64,000 bases of DNA from Steromphala cineraria (GCA_916613615.1 OU744731.1:10608726-10672725), one strand, 5' to 3'; shown: positions 49,145 to 61,829, counted from the stretch's first letter. A program made the numbers and translations. Notes: generated from the letters alone by a model not told the origin.

Positions 49145-49470
49145 TTAAGACTCAAGCATCCAAAAGACAAGACGAAGAGTGGATATACAATATCAAATCC
49201 AGCAAACAAAAGCCATAAGCCAAAGGTAAAAAATTGTGATTTAAAATGTTTTCCTACAATTTTTAATTCACATTGTATACAATATCATTTAATGCAAAAT
49301 ATCAAAGGCCACATGCCAGAAGTTAAGAATAAAGATTTCCAATGCTTTCATTAGTCAAGATGCAAAAGACTGTGTAAAATATCAGTAGATGTTGAAATGC
49401 CACATCCCAGGGAATCAGAATAAAGATTTTCAACGCTTTGATGTAGCCAAGATGCACAGCACAGATGCAT
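49145..49470. repeat. Degenerate repeat of about 100-140 bp, three copies
   Basis: GCCACATGCCAGAAGTTAAG, then AATAAAGATTTCCAATGCTT (about 49310) recurs as GCCACATCCCAGGGAATCAG, then AATAAAGATTTTCAACGCTT (about 49400). An older copy with AAGCCATAAGCCAAAGGTAA lies at about 49210. Confidence 0.6.
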
Positions 49471-49479
49471 CACATGACA

Positions 49480-52400
49480 GATGTATGTGGAAAATGCTTA
49501 ATCTGTTTAGTGTATAGATTTACAGCCAGGTGTTGTGATGTGATGTGATGTTAGAATGCAGTGATATAACCTACACCTGTTCCTTAGTTTCGGTATTGAA
49601 CAGAAGGCTTTGATTATGTCGCCATGACAACAAAATACCTGCATCTCCAAGATGTCATAATATTTTTTTTAATATATCATGGTAATTTAGAGCAGTTTCA
49701 GAGTTTCTTTCAAATTCATTGCTCTTTCATAGTCAAGTCATGCCAAATGTAATCAAATACATAATTTTTGAATTCAGTAGTTAATGTAAGAAATTTAACC
49801 TCTTAAGCAATTAATAACCATCCCTCATTCAGGTCCTAATCAGACATTAATTAAAAAAAAAACATGATTTATTAAATCTTTTTCATAAAATAAAGGTTGA
49901 AAAATCAAAACCAAGAACAATTTAACATTGGGAATATTTTCGAAACTGCAAAATGTGAATTGAGAACTTAACCTTTAAATCTTGAATCAATATAAACTTC
50001 TAAACTAAATTAATTATGTTAAAAACACAAATATCAAACCTCAGAAATACCCTTGAAACTCTCAACAATATTTGTTCATCAAGGACAAGATTTACAGCAG
50101 GTTGGCTACCAATTTGTCTAATTTAATTTACACCTCCATACTTCATCAACACCTGAATACAAACATACACTAAAGCTTGACATGTGAAGTGTCTGAACGC
50201 CCTTCTTTCCCCCAAAGTACAGCCTTAGCTTAAGTAGAAACACCCATCACCTCAGAAGATGAACACCAATCTGTCCGACCATTCCTTTGATGTCAATGTA
50301 AGCGCCGCTGGTTTGGTTTGACTGACCGCCCAGTACATGAAAATCGTCAAAACCTTTCAAGAGCAACGCCAAAAATGCTTGGAAGTTCTCATAACGCTGA
50401 CCGCTTTAAGCAATAAAACTGTTAAAACTCTCTGAGAGCTATGCTGAGAATTCCTGGAAATCCTTGTAATCATGTCTTTACCGTTTCTGTTTACTTAGAG
50501 ACCGAATCATCCTGGCTGAAGATGTTTCTTTATGGTGCCATAACTGTCCACATCAGAAGGTGTGATACTTATTAACGGGAGGAGATCTGCAAATGTAACA
50601 CCATTGGCGCTGGTCTTTCAGTAAATTATGGTTTTTGGTAAAGTCTGGTTGTTAGGGACGTTTTGACCTCCCTTGTATAACTTTTGATCTACCGGTATTA
50701 TTTACAAAAAATCAACATTATACACAATGTTTTATTATAGAAGTATACAATTGGCATTGGTTTTAAGAAAAATGATAAAGTTACTGGAAAATTAAATTTG
50801 ATTGTTGATTTCTTTTGTTAGGATACAATTCTCATGGGAAAATTATTTAATATTCACCACCAAATTTTTTTGATGATTACTAATATATGACAAGATCCTT
50901 TTTTAACATATTTCGCCTTTTCACATTTGTTTTGATTATGTTGGTCCTCTAACATTTAAGGTCACTTAGTCATACACGCTTTGTCATGGGAAGGGGGGAA
51001 ACCAATGTAACAAATTGTGTGATTCATATATTTGATTTTGCATTATATTGACTTAATGAACATGAAATTGTAAATTCCTTAATTTGTGAAGAGGTCAAGT
51101 AAAACAGTCTTATTGATACCATCACTGAAATTCTTTACATTAAGCTCTTAATATAATTCTAAAGTTTCAACCAATATGATAAAGTTTTAAAAAAGAAGAT
51201 TTAAGGAGATATAAGTGGTGTCTGAAAAACAAAAACATTAAATATATCTGAAACTTATTCAAATGCATACTATTTATGGTCTCTCTCAAAATGTATAATA
51301 GTATTCAGTAAGTAAACTGAAGACAACCAAGACAAATATTTATATCTATCACAGATCTACCGGTAGGTACACAGTACTCCCCACCATACAGTGATCTCAC
51401 TGCACCATCTTCCACCTGGCAGGGGGGTGATTGAATACCTTACACATTTATCATATGTTGTAGCAACGTTACTATGAGATGGTTACTCGACTAGTCAGAG
51501 CCTTCTTCTAACTGATAATTTTAAAATATCTGTCATTTCAAGTCGAGACCAACTGTCTAATTCATTTACAGATTGCCAACTATCCTACTATTGCAAAATG
51601 TACCAATAATAAGAAAGGACACATAAATTAGCTTAGGTACAAAAAAATAATAGTTAACTTGTCACAAGGTAAAATAAATTACGCGTACTTTTTTAAAATA
51701 AACATACTGGAATGGCAGATAAATTATTAAAATTCAAATCTTAAACCTTCACAAAAAGGTTCGAAAATATTCTTTGATCCTTTACTGTTACACTCGTGGG
51801 CAATCTCTGGTTATAATAAATAAATAAGTTTAGTAGAATCCTTTAAATTGTCATAGAGTGCTTTTGAACCCGGTGTTTAAGTAGTGAAACAATTTCAAAG
51901 TAGGATGAGAAAATGAATGCAAAATCTTTACTGGACATAGAGGGTATACTTGGTTCAACTGGACTACTCATAATCCTACAGCTGCTTCTTACAAATTTCT
52001 AACTGACCCCAATATACATGTACCAGGGGATGAGTCACAAAGTCAGAAAATTCAAGTACTTTGAAAACCTACTGTTGTTAAAATCAAGCAGATCTTATCA
52101 CAAAATGCTTTAAATCATCGGACTGTAGCCCCTGCCACAGAAAGAAAGATAACTGTTCAAGTATTTTGAGGACAAATACAAACACAGATCTGATCAGAAA
52201 GATGCTATAAATCATTATGGAGAGTACACCTGAGATAACGAGACCTCTCTCACCTGAACTTGTACCTGATAACGAGCAGGTCATCTACAGGTACGCTAGA
52301 TAGCCAACTAACAGCTGATGTACACAACATTCCTTACACACTTCATATACACTGGACGCAACATAGCGTTTGGTATAGTAGATGCTTAAAAAACAGACGA

Positions 52401-52730
52401 AAACATGTGCATACCAGATAATAATAGATCTTAGATGTCAAGCATATATATATTAAGTGGAACATGTAAATTTTATCAGTCTCAAAGCATACAACTGAAA
52501 ATTCCAACAATTTAAAGTTTAATTTTCAGTCCGTATCATGTTTGAAAAGAGAGAATAACAGTGCCGTGTTGCTCCTAGAAATTTACTCATTTAGCTTGGC
52601 ATCCCCAAGTTTTAGAAGTAAGACAATGTCTACATGTAATAACTTTTACAATTGTAAAGGGTCCCATCTGCTCAGAAAATGCCCCTTTCAGCTTATCAAA
52701 TAGGAACAAAACAGTCATAAAACTTCATCT
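49480..52730. other. Unannotated stretch
   Basis: No supported feature. Confidence 0.4.
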
Positions 52731-52737
52731 GCATTCT

Positions 52738-52841
52738 CCTGGGTCCCCTTGCACAAAGCCCTAAGGTGATCGTAATTGCAATGTTAAGATAGGGAGTTAA
52801 GGTCAACCTTAGTTAAAGATGCTTACTAAAAGGAGGCCCAG
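52738..52841. mobile_element. Possible MITE, about 0.1 kb
   Basis: CTCCTGGGTCCCCTT at the left and AAAAGGAGGCCCAGG at the right are imperfect inverted repeats. The inner part (GCCCTAAGGTGATCGTAATT, GTCAACCTTAGTTAA) can also pair partly. No clear target duplication. Confidence 0.35.
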
Positions 52842-52849
52842 GAAATAAA

Positions 52850-55680
52850 GCAAGTAACTAATCTATCGGACAGAAAGGTACAAATTCTCCATGTTCACTC
52901 ATGTAGCAAGCTACAAACTAGTAAATCCCAGTAGATGATATAGGCACAACTTATCAATTACATGACAGCTGTAACCCCCAACCCTATCATTAACATAGCC
53001 ATGTATCCTTGGTGTTTAACCCAGTGATGAATTAATTCTATGATTCACTCTTGAAATATTTCCGAAACTGACTTTACATAACACAATGCATAACCTGTCA
53101 ATCAACTAGGTCCTTGTTTTGGGTACATTTTTTAATCCCGATTTAAGGGGGATAAATCTACATTTGCATTTGTTTAATATATGTGCATAATGGGGAATAT
53201 ATACAGACCCTACTGAGTATTTGAATGATAACCACTGAAGCATTGACGTATGAATTTCATGAGCAATACAAACCGTTTTGAATTCTTATTTTGCATAAAT
53301 ACTCAAGTAGTCAAATTGAAACAGTTCCTTCCTTCATTTTAGATGATTTTGACGTTACATCTAATGATGTTTATAAAGTGAATTAAATTTTCTTCTATAC
53401 TCCATGTACACAGCATGATTGTGCACAAACTTAAAAGGACAGAGAATGATGTCAGTCTCATTTAAATGTTTTATACCTGGTCATGAAGACCAAAATTTAG
53501 CCTTAAAAACATTTAATACGGAAATACTCTGACTTTGGCAATTAAAGCTGAAAAGGTTGCCATCAAAAAAAAATAAATAAAAAAAATATTTTACGAGTCT
53601 AGATTAGAATTAGCTATACTAAAAAGACTCCAAAGCATAATTCTTTATTTCGTGATAAACCAAAACCAAACGAGTCACCAATATACTTGCTTATGTCCTC
53701 TGACAACATGTATTTACAGGAATGACTCAAATCCAATTACTACAATTTTCTTCGCCATTTCGATCTTGGTCAAAGTTTCATCAAAACATCTACTGCCTAT
53801 GATGATATGCTCTTGGACCTCCCAGTCGCCTTTGGTATGACAAGGGTTAACATAACATTCTGCATTCACAGTATAAAACAATATTAATTTCAGACAAAAG
53901 ATCATAAACAAGCAAGCAAGGTCAAAGTGGCTATTAAACAAACAATTAAAAGTGTATTTAAAGAGCCGTGTCTTGTGAACATAAACAAGATACAGGGACT
54001 CATTAAGGTGTTTATTGCTTGTTTTATTAGATACAGATATCTCTCTAGCTAGACTTTATCTCATTCCCTGAAGCAATTTTATGAAAATAGCTTTTTACAT
54101 CTGAAAAACTCTCAAAGTTTCAACATACTAACCCGACCAAAAAATAACTAGATATGAAATTGAAATTCAATATTTGAAGATTACTTCATTACAAAAAGAT
54201 TTTCAAACAGAAAAATGTTAAATAATATGTAGCAATGCAATACATCTATAATACACCACAGACAATGAGCAAGTCTACCCATGGGTATTGGTCATATTTA
54301 AGGGTTCTGATCTTGATGATATTGCATATACATATGTAATTAGCACCTGCTACTTGGGCATGTTTAATGATCGTTAATGATGCAATGTACATCTACAAGT
54401 GTAATTAACGACCTACTCCAGATGCAAACCAGAAGATGACCTTATATCTATATATAGCTCTGCAAGATTCATATCAACACTAATAGTATATAAACATCAT
54501 CCTTGAAAACCATGATTTTTAGTTAGGACAGTGTAAACAATTTAAAAATGACTTTCTTGTAAATCCATAATAAGATGAAATAAAGATTTATAACTTGTGT
54601 TTATCCAAATACTTATGTTTTAATTGAAAGAATTATGACAAAATTCTTCCTCTTTATTAACCCTATTAGGAATTCCAAAACAGGCAAAGTCAAATCTTGT
54701 AACAGCTTAAAAAAAGAAAAAGAAAATGCTATCACCTTAACATATGCACCTTAATCTTCAAACACATGAAATACACAAACTTGATTATCAACAAAAACAT
54801 TTCAACTTTATTAAAAATCAAAGTAAGAACTCATATGACACAACCTCCACATCCCACTGTGACAAACACATGTGTTGCAGGATTAGTGTTAAATGTCCAG
54901 AGCAGGACATGACGAACCCTGCATGGAGCCGACTGACTCATCTGTAATACTAAACTAAGTGTTCTATTGCTAAATCACTCCCAGCTACAATTGCGTGCAG
55001 ACTACAGCCTCGCGGACAAAATATTTAAAATGTGACATGACATGATTTTAGTCAATGTTGTTTGTCACTTATTACATTATTTTATACACATCTTATCACT
55101 TTCAGGGCTTTGGAGCCTAAGAATTTCAAATGTTGCATTATAAAAATTGTCAATGTATGTGTATTTGTAATCCATTTGTGAGATAATTTTATTATTCTGA
55201 CTCTGTAGGATGTGGGGGTTTGTTTTGTTTGATATAAAATTTCATGTGCCATTTTGAAAAATATCAACTTTTATTGACATTCCTTTGAAAACATAATTGT
55301 AGAAAGTGAAAAACACATTTTATAACTAGAGTGAGCTGAAAGAAACTAGTGATAGTTTGTTTATTTTGTCTGTCTGTTTACTTATCACAATGTAAACATA
55401 ATTGCATATTATTATATATATCAACATATCATGTCGAAAATAAACAGTGTGTCTATAATATATTATTATGTAGCAGAACTTTGTGAACAAAAAGAACTTT
55501 GTTGATGTCCAGTGCGAACTTCCTGAGATCACTCAACCAAAAAACAAATTAATTATTAAAATACATTGAATTGATTTTCATTTTCAAATCACACAAAGAA
55601 CAATTAAGATCGGACTAATCAATCATTAATTAGAATATTAAATATTCAACATTACAAATCATTGTATAAATCATCGTAAA
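52850..55680. other. Unannotated stretch
   Basis: No supported feature. Confidence 0.4.
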
Positions 55681-55686
55681 TCCATG

Positions 55687-55757
55687 TTGAATGTGAAACA
55701 ATGTGATATTGTTTTCTTTGTTGTGCAACAATGTTTCACATTTTCAACAAATAGATA
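55687..55757. other. Imperfect inverted repeat
   Basis: TTGAATGTGAAACAATG on the left and CAATGTTTCACATTTTCAA on the right pair with one or two mismatches around a T/G-rich loop of about 35 bases. Confidence 0.55.
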
Positions 55758-56039
55758 ATTAATATGTGATCAAAATTTTATAACATAACATAACCAAAAT
55801 ATCAGCTCATTGATAAAATGAAATAAGATTACTGTATAGATCTACATGAGATAAAAAAAATAATGGATGGAATTACGGTAGAAACAATGACAGTCAGCAT
55901 CAAGTGTGGATGATACATTCTTGTACACGATAGAAAGATGTACCGTTATATTACGGAACCGGGAGATTGGTTTTAATTAGCAAATGCTACTCTCAGACCT
56001 AAATATAAATGTGTGTAAGCTAGGCACCACAAGTATGAT

Positions 56040-56974
56040 TCACGGCTTCGTCTTCCAGCATCTGATACAATGGAAAGGAATGCACACACGTTGAGAGAAT
56101 GAATTGTTTGACCCGATGTCTCCCGAATCGACCTGAAAGAGTCGCGCCATTTTGAATAGAATATGCATGCGATATGCGCTACTGCAAAAGAATCATCTGT
56201 ATGTTGGCTCCCGATCGATGGCTTTCATCAAAACTAGGAAGCCGGTGGCTTGGAAAGAGCCGATTATGGGGGGAATGTAAAGACCCATGTGTAAAAAATC
56301 GTCTAATGTCAAGGTCGAACTAGCAACAGCGATACAATCTTGCGCTACTGTAGTCTGCCGGTATAATAATCAGTGTTGCATTTATTTTCTAACATCTAAA
56401 TTAAAGAATAGACAAAATCGACTTACCCATGGTGGAAAGCGTACAGTAGACCTCCTAGGAAAAGTAAATTATTTCAACGGCTACAAAATGTGTCCACGTG
56501 AAATGAAAATCGTAAAATTCCTCATCCTAGAATCATCTTGTCTACGAAAGATCTCCCATCACACTGGCGAGTCGAGAGAACTGAAGCTGTTTGGGCCAAA
56601 CCATTATCACCGGCAGGGGACGAAGGTTGCTGCTTTGATGTACCGTTCAGTGGGTTACGGCGACATACGGTGAGCACTCATCCGTGACTCCCGTGGATGT
56701 AACAGTAAGATAGAAAACCGCAAGCGACCTCAACTCAAGATGGGTCATGTGTACATATCAAAACGTGGTTCACGCTTAAAACGCTGTACCCCTATTGGTT
56801 GGGAATAGGCACGCACTTGCCAATCTGCCAATCTATCCAGGTAGGCCCCGCCCATTTACCCATAATTCACACCGAAATAGCAATTCATTCACAGCAAACT
56901 TACAATCGCAGGGATTGTGTATATATACCGTATATATATCCTAGATTGTAATAACAGTTGATAAAAACAGAGGT
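56040..56974. promoter_or_regulatory. CpG-rich, probably divergent promoter region
   Basis: CpG dinucleotides are clearly denser here than elsewhere in the window outside small elements. A GCGCCATTTTGAA segment (about 56142) matches a YY1-type site, and TATATATA tracts lie at 56920-56940, 35-55 bases before the plus-strand ATG. One likely first coding exon starts at each side: minus strand at 56430 and plus strand at 56975. Known animal divergent promoters have this layout; the transcription starts themselves are not visible. Confidence 0.5.
56427..56430 (-). CDS. Candidate first coding piece: ATG-G on a splice donor
   Basis: The minus strand reads TTCCACCATGG and then GTAAGT: a near-perfect Kozak start directly followed by a consensus donor, so the first exon would contribute only one codon and one base (phase 1). 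Such minimal starts occur in animal genes. The 5' UTR would lie at higher coordinates in the CpG-rich block. Later exons, which should lie on the minus strand below 56420, were not recognised, so the product is unknown. Chance coincidence of both motifs is possible but unlikely in this AT-rich setting. Confidence 0.35.
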
Positions 56975-57069
56975 ATGCTGTACTTATTAGAAGAATCGTC
57001 AATACTTTTGTCGGCGGTTGGAGTTTTGCTCTGTTTGTTAGCAGTGACGTTGTACTTTTCCAGAAAAAG
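56975..57069 (+). CDS. First coding exon of an unidentified membrane-anchored protein
   Basis: The start ATG at 56975 has a purine at -3. The exon encodes MLYLLEESS, then a hydrophobic segment (residues about 10-28, ILLSAVGVLLCLLAVTLYF), then SRKR. It ends at AAAAG followed by GTAAGT, a consensus donor (phase 2). A short acidic N-terminus, one hydrophobic helix and a basic stop is the pattern of an N-terminal signal anchor, as in microsomal enzymes and many single-pass proteins. I cannot name the family. The next exon (57268-57346) joins in phase, which is the main reason to believe it. CpG-rich upstream sequence supports a promoter. Confidence 0.55.
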
Positions 57070-57267
57070 GTAAGTTTTCAAACTTTTACCAACTGCAATG
57101 TAAGTAAACTTTGATTGCTAATTATTTCATTTTCATTGTTATAAAAATGCCCAAAATCTAGAATTTTTATAAGCTTTTTTCTACAAACGTTTTTTATTGT
57201 TGTAAACTGGGTCAGTGGGTTGAATTCCTAAATTCCATCTATTGTAGTTAAACAATTGTTTTTAAAG

Positions 57268-57346
57268 GTCATTCACGAGTCAGTGGTCAATTTCTCCGGA
57301 CAAGGTCCATATAAACTGGACAATAGACGAGAAAACACGTCCAGAG
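57268..57346 (+). CDS. Second coding exon of the same membrane-anchored protein
   Basis: Starts after TTTTTAAAG (acceptor AG at 57266-57267), supplies one base to complete an arginine codon, then 26 codons to GAG followed by a GTAACT donor (phase 0 end). The residues SFTSQWSISPDKVHINWT and the following acidic/basic mix look like the beginning of a soluble domain after the membrane segment. The acceptor's pyrimidine tract is short. A possible third exon starts at 58538 after TTATTTTAATCCCAG in the matching phase, with VFFVRHFRSW near its start. I rate that one low because no donor is visible. Confidence 0.45.
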
Positions 57347-57604
57347 GTAACTGACCCTCTGAGTTGAGGGTTTTCTTTGAGAGATGGGAGAGAAGCTGTT
57401 GAAATATTATATGATTAAAAAATGTTAGACTAAAATTCCGTCATCCATACTGCAATTGTACTTTTATTTAAATAGATGGAGAGGAACATTATTTTCATAG
57501 CAAATTAAAAAAAACGTCGTTGGGGAACTAAGTGTATCAACCGGGATACCGCAGTAAAAACTTTTTACAGCAGCAGTAAAAAGAAACATAGTATATAAGT
57601 AGTA

Positions 57605-58065
57605 TTAACGTATTAGTGGTAGTAGCAGTAGCAGTAGTAGCAGCTTTAGAAGTTGAAGTACAAGGTAGTAGTAGTAACAGCAGTAGTAGCTGTAGCTGTA
57701 GTAGTGGCCGCAACAGTAATAATAGTAGTAATAGAAGTAGTAATAGTAGTTGTTGTTGTTGTTGAAGTAGCAGCAGTAGTGGTATAAGTAGCAGTAACAG
57801 CAGAAGTAGTAGTAGTAGTGGTAGTGGCAACAGCAGTAGTAGCTGTAGTAGCAGCAGTAGAAGTTGTGGCAGAAGTAGTAGTAGCAGTAGTTGTAGTAGA
57901 AATATTAGTAGTAGTAAAAGCATTAGTACTCAAATGAAATGAATAAAAAAGATTTTAAAAAAAAAAGCATTAGTACCTGTTTTATAGTAGTAAGAGCAGT
58001 AGTAATAGTAGTCGTATAGTAGTAGAAGTAGTAGTAGTAGTAGCAGAAGAAGAATAAGAACAGTA
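57605..58065. repeat. Compound trinucleotide microsatellite (AGT/AGC)n
   Basis: About 450 bases of mixed GTA, GCA and GTT triplets with small gaps. It lies in a presumed intron of the gene starting at 56975. Minus-strand frames reading long leucine or threonine runs (57537-58148) are by-products. Confidence 0.9.
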
Positions 58066-58099
58066 GTACAAGTTAAGTAAAAGTAAAAAATAAACGTTT

Positions 58100-58840
58100 C
58101 AGCTGTTATCGTTTTAGCCGTAATAAACGGCGGATACACGACATTCAAGCCAAACGTCAGCCTACTATATTTTTTGTATGTTTTGGATAAAACTTAAATT
58201 CTTTGCCATTCCAATTCATATACGCCATAAAGCAACTCTTTCCCCTGTTAAAACAGGTTGGTATAATCGTTATGCAAGCACTGATGACTTGTCAGTCAAT
58301 GATGCAATAAACATTCACACAACGTGTAAATCAGCGCGACACTCAATCACTACAGACACGTTACACAGGGTTCCATCATATATGATGGATTCCAACACTT
58401 TCACCTGTCTGTTCCTTTTGGACCAAGGAAATCAACAACGAATCAAATTTCCATTACGCTCCATACAACAATAGACTTTGTTAACAACATGAACTAATGA
58501 TGAAAATTGAAGAAGTGCTTACTTATTTTAATCCCAGTATGGTCAAAGCAAAAGTGTCTTCTTTGTGAGGCATTTTAGAAGTTGGAATGACAATATTGCA
58601 GAGGAATATATGGATGACAACTTCTCTGTTCATTGTATGAGACGTTTAAACAAAAATGTGCCTTTTCACATTTTGTCCTTACATTCAAATTTTGTTTGTT
58701 TTGGTACTCTGTCCTCTGTTCCCTCTAATATTGCATTTCCGTCTCCTTTCGTCTTTCACATTTTCTTTCCCACGCCATTGCTATCTATCCTATAGACCGC
58801 TGTTTATCTGTCTCTAAGTTCTGAAATCCCACACTTCACA
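58100..58840. other. Mostly unannotated stretch
   Basis: Frames at 58178-58474 and 58538-58795 (plus) are open with mixed composition. The second begins behind an acceptor-like site in the right phase for the gene at 56975, but neither has supporting motifs. Confidence 0.3.
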
Positions 58841-58849
58841 CTCGGTCTC

Positions 58850-60525
58850 AACACAATGTCACCATTTGTCACTCACATCATGTCACCGACTGTCTCTCAC
58901 ACAATGTCAGCATTTGTCTCCTACATCATGCCAGTGACTGTCTCTCACACAATGTCACCGTTTATCTGTTTCTCACATCTTGTCTCTCACATCATTTCAC
59001 TGACTGTCCCTCACAACATTTCACTGACTGTCTGTCCCTCACAACATGTCATCAACTGTCTCTCACATCATGTCACCGCATGTCTATCACATCATTTCAC
59101 TGTCAGTTTGTTCCTCACATCCTTTCACTGACTGTCTCCCTTTCATCCTGTTTACGACTATTTTCCACATCATGTCACATTCTCTGTCTCTCTCACAATA
59201 TCACCGATTCTCTATCTCTAACATCATGTCACTTCTCTCTGTCACATCATGTCACTAACTCTCTGTCACATCATGTCACTAACACTGAATATTTTCTCTT
59301 CCATTGTATCGCTGACTCTCTGTCTGTCGCCTCATGTCACTGACTCTCTTTCTCTCACACCATGTCACCGACTGTCTGTTTCTCGTATCACCTAACTGTG
59401 TGTTACTCACACCAGGTCACCTACTGTCTTTCTGTCTATCATACCATGTCACCGAGTCTCTATCTTTTCAAGTCACCAACAGATTGTCTCTCACACCATG
59501 TCACCAACAGTCTGGCTCTCAAACGAATTTACCAACAGTCTGTCTCTCACTCCATGTCACCAACAGTCTGTCACTCACTCCATGTCACCAACAGTCTGTC
59601 ACTCACACCATGTCACCAACAGTCTGTCTCTCACTCCATGTCACCAACAGTCTGTCTCTCACACCATGTCACCAACAGTCTGTCACTCACTCCATGTCAC
59701 CAACAGTCTGGCTCTCACACGAATTTACCAACAGTCTGTCTCTCACTCCATGTCACCAACAGTCTGTCACTCACTCCATGTCACCAACAGTCTGTCTCTC
59801 ACACCATGTCACCAACAGTCTGTCACTCACTCCATGTCACCAACAGTCTGGCTCTCAAACGAATTTACCAACAGTCTGTCTCTCACTCCATGTCACCAAC
59901 AGTCTGTCACTCACTCCATGTCACCAACAGTCTGTCACTCACTCCATGTCACCAACAGTCTGTCTCTCACTCCATGTCACCAACAGTCTGTCTCTCACAC
60001 GAATTTACCAACAGTCTGTCTCTCACTCCATGTCACCAACAGTCTGTCACTCACTCCATGTCACCAACAGTCTGTCTCTCACTCCATGTCACCAACAGTC
60101 TGTCACTCACTCCATGTCACCAACAGTCTGTCTCTCACACGAATTTACCAACAGACTGTCACTCACTCCATGTCACCAACAGTCTGTCTCTCACTCCATG
60201 TCACCAACAGTCTGTCACTCACTCCATGTCACCAACAGTCTGTCTCTCACACGAATTTACCAACAGTCTGTCTCTCACTCCATGTCACCAACAGTCTGTC
60301 ACTCACTCCATGTCACCAACAGTCTGTCTCTCACTCCATGTCACCAACAGTCTGTCTCTCACACGAATTTACCAACAGTCTGTCTCTCACACGAATTTAC
60401 CAACAATCTGTCTCTCACACGAATTTACCAACAGTCTGTCTCTCACACGATGTCACCAACAGTCTGTCTCTCACACGATGTCACAAACAGTCTGTCTCTC
60501 ACGCGATGTCACTCTTGCTTTCATA
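58850..60525 (+). repeat. 28-bp minisatellite, about 60 units, two interleaved unit types
   Basis: Core unit CACTCCATGTCACCAACAGT plus CTGTCTCT. From about 59490 it is nearly uniform; 58850-59490 is an older, diverged part. A variant unit with CGAATTTACC instead of CCATGTCACC occurs at 59525, 59721, 59861, 60001, 60141, 60253, 60365, 60393 and 60421. The steps are 7, 5, 5, 5, 4, 4, 1 and 1 units, all exact multiples of 28. As 28 is not divisible by 3, all three plus frames read the same stop-free peptide in rotation (CHQQSVTHSMSPTVCLSLHV type), up to 399 codons. The minus strand contains TGA in every unit. Confidence 0.95.
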
Positions 60526-60579
60526 CCTGACCCAACACCGATAATGATGATGATCATTTAAACCACCTATACACAACAA

Positions 60580-61435
60580 ATGCAAAATACATTACAATTA
60601 TTGGGGTTTAAAGAAAATCGGAAGGATTGTGTCGAAAGCGAAATCACAAGTCACCTTTCAAACACTATTTACCCCAAACATTATCTTCAACCGTTCTATG
60701 TAAATTTACAAATTGCCATTATCTGGTTTTCGATCAGATCGCTACTTAATACCTTTATTTTCAGAATTTTCTCTATAGTGAACAAATAAGCTTATCATAA
60801 TACTGTCAGCTAGAGGCGATACTTCCCGATGGAATTGAATTGTTTGGAATTTGTGACCCCAACAACTCTTTTTAAAGTTTACTAAACAATAAATCAAAGT
60901 TAACAACATTACTTAACTATAACAGGTCTAAATGTCATGGTAGATTGTTACGTATGTTCCTAAACTGAAAGAGCGACTTACAGATTACATAGAATGACCC
61001 GCATATTGCTTGCACCAAGATCATCCATCAATAAGGGGTCTGCATGAATTTATTTACCACATTTACTTTCAGACACTATCAAATAGACTCATTATACAGT
61101 GTATGTATTCAATATTTCATATCTCCGATTAAAACACATACAATATTTATCTTATCATATATCAATATTGTTTACCTCTCCATAAAAGCACATTGTTGTT
61201 TTCCAAGCAATTCGTTGTTATGGCATCTCGGCACACCAACTTATATTGGCCAATGTCACGCATGCAGTCTGGATTATACGATTATTGATCCGAGAAATCT
61301 GCTAATTTATTCACTTTATGTAACCAGAAATTAGCCTTGAACCTTGCCAATCTCACACCAGAGACAGTATTATACAATAAGTCGACTTTGGATGAACAGG
61401 GTAATATTGTCAGTGAAAATTACGATCATTGTCAG
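60580..61435. other. Unannotated stretch
   Basis: No supported feature; short frames only. Confidence 0.4.
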
Positions 61436-61441
61436 TAGAAT

Positions 61442-61461
61442 ATGGGAAACAACTGCATCAG
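61442..61461 (+). CDS. Candidate first coding exon with N-myristoylation-like start
   Basis: ATG GGA AAC AAC TGC ATC AG followed by a GTAAGA donor (phase 2). The start has A at -3 and G at +4. The peptide MGNNCI fits the pattern for myristoylation of Gly2 with a cysteine at position 5 that could be palmitoylated, as in several lipid-anchored signalling proteins. The continuation would lie beyond 61462 and was not recognised, so no product is proposed. Such a short match can arise by chance. Confidence 0.3.
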
Positions 61462-61829
61462 GTAAGAAACAACCCAGTTTATCATCTTATATATATCTTG
61501 TTTTAGATAATTACGGATAATCATGTTATATGTGTATTATACAGTTACGACATCGTTGATTATGGTTGTGTATCAGTTGGACTAAGTTTTTTCTGTACAC
61601 ATGATTGAGAACGGAACATCAAAATATGGATATATTTTTTTTGTGTGCTCATGGACTTGTCGTTGGATAGGACCATGCAGTGATATTGTAGATATTATTG
61701 TCATACCCTTATGCTGAATCGTAGAATTATAGCTTGTTACGTAAAACTGTTATGGGAATTATAGTTGGTTGCATAACATGTTGTTTTGTGAAACATTTCG
61801 TTGGGTTCTTGTTTTGTTGTGTGGAGTTG

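Noticed and set aside
50260..50297. Start exon ending on a GTAAGC donor
   Set aside because: The donor is imperfect, the frame is short and stops at the site itself; start context is ordinary.
52738..52841. Certain DNA transposon
   Set aside because: Kept only as a low-confidence feature: inverted repeats are imperfect and no target duplication is visible.
56287..56673. 128-codon plus-strand frame in the CpG-rich block
   Set aside because: Probably open because CpG-rich promoter DNA has few stops; it overlaps the stronger minus-strand ATG/donor signal and has no motif.
57537..58148. Leucine-, glutamine- and threonine-rich proteins
   Set aside because: Pure trinucleotide microsatellite translations with no unique sequence.
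59334..60561. Proteins of 348-399 residues, the longest frames in the window
   Set aside because: All three plus frames give the same rotated repeat because the unit is 28 bp and stop-free; no unique coding sequence on either side.
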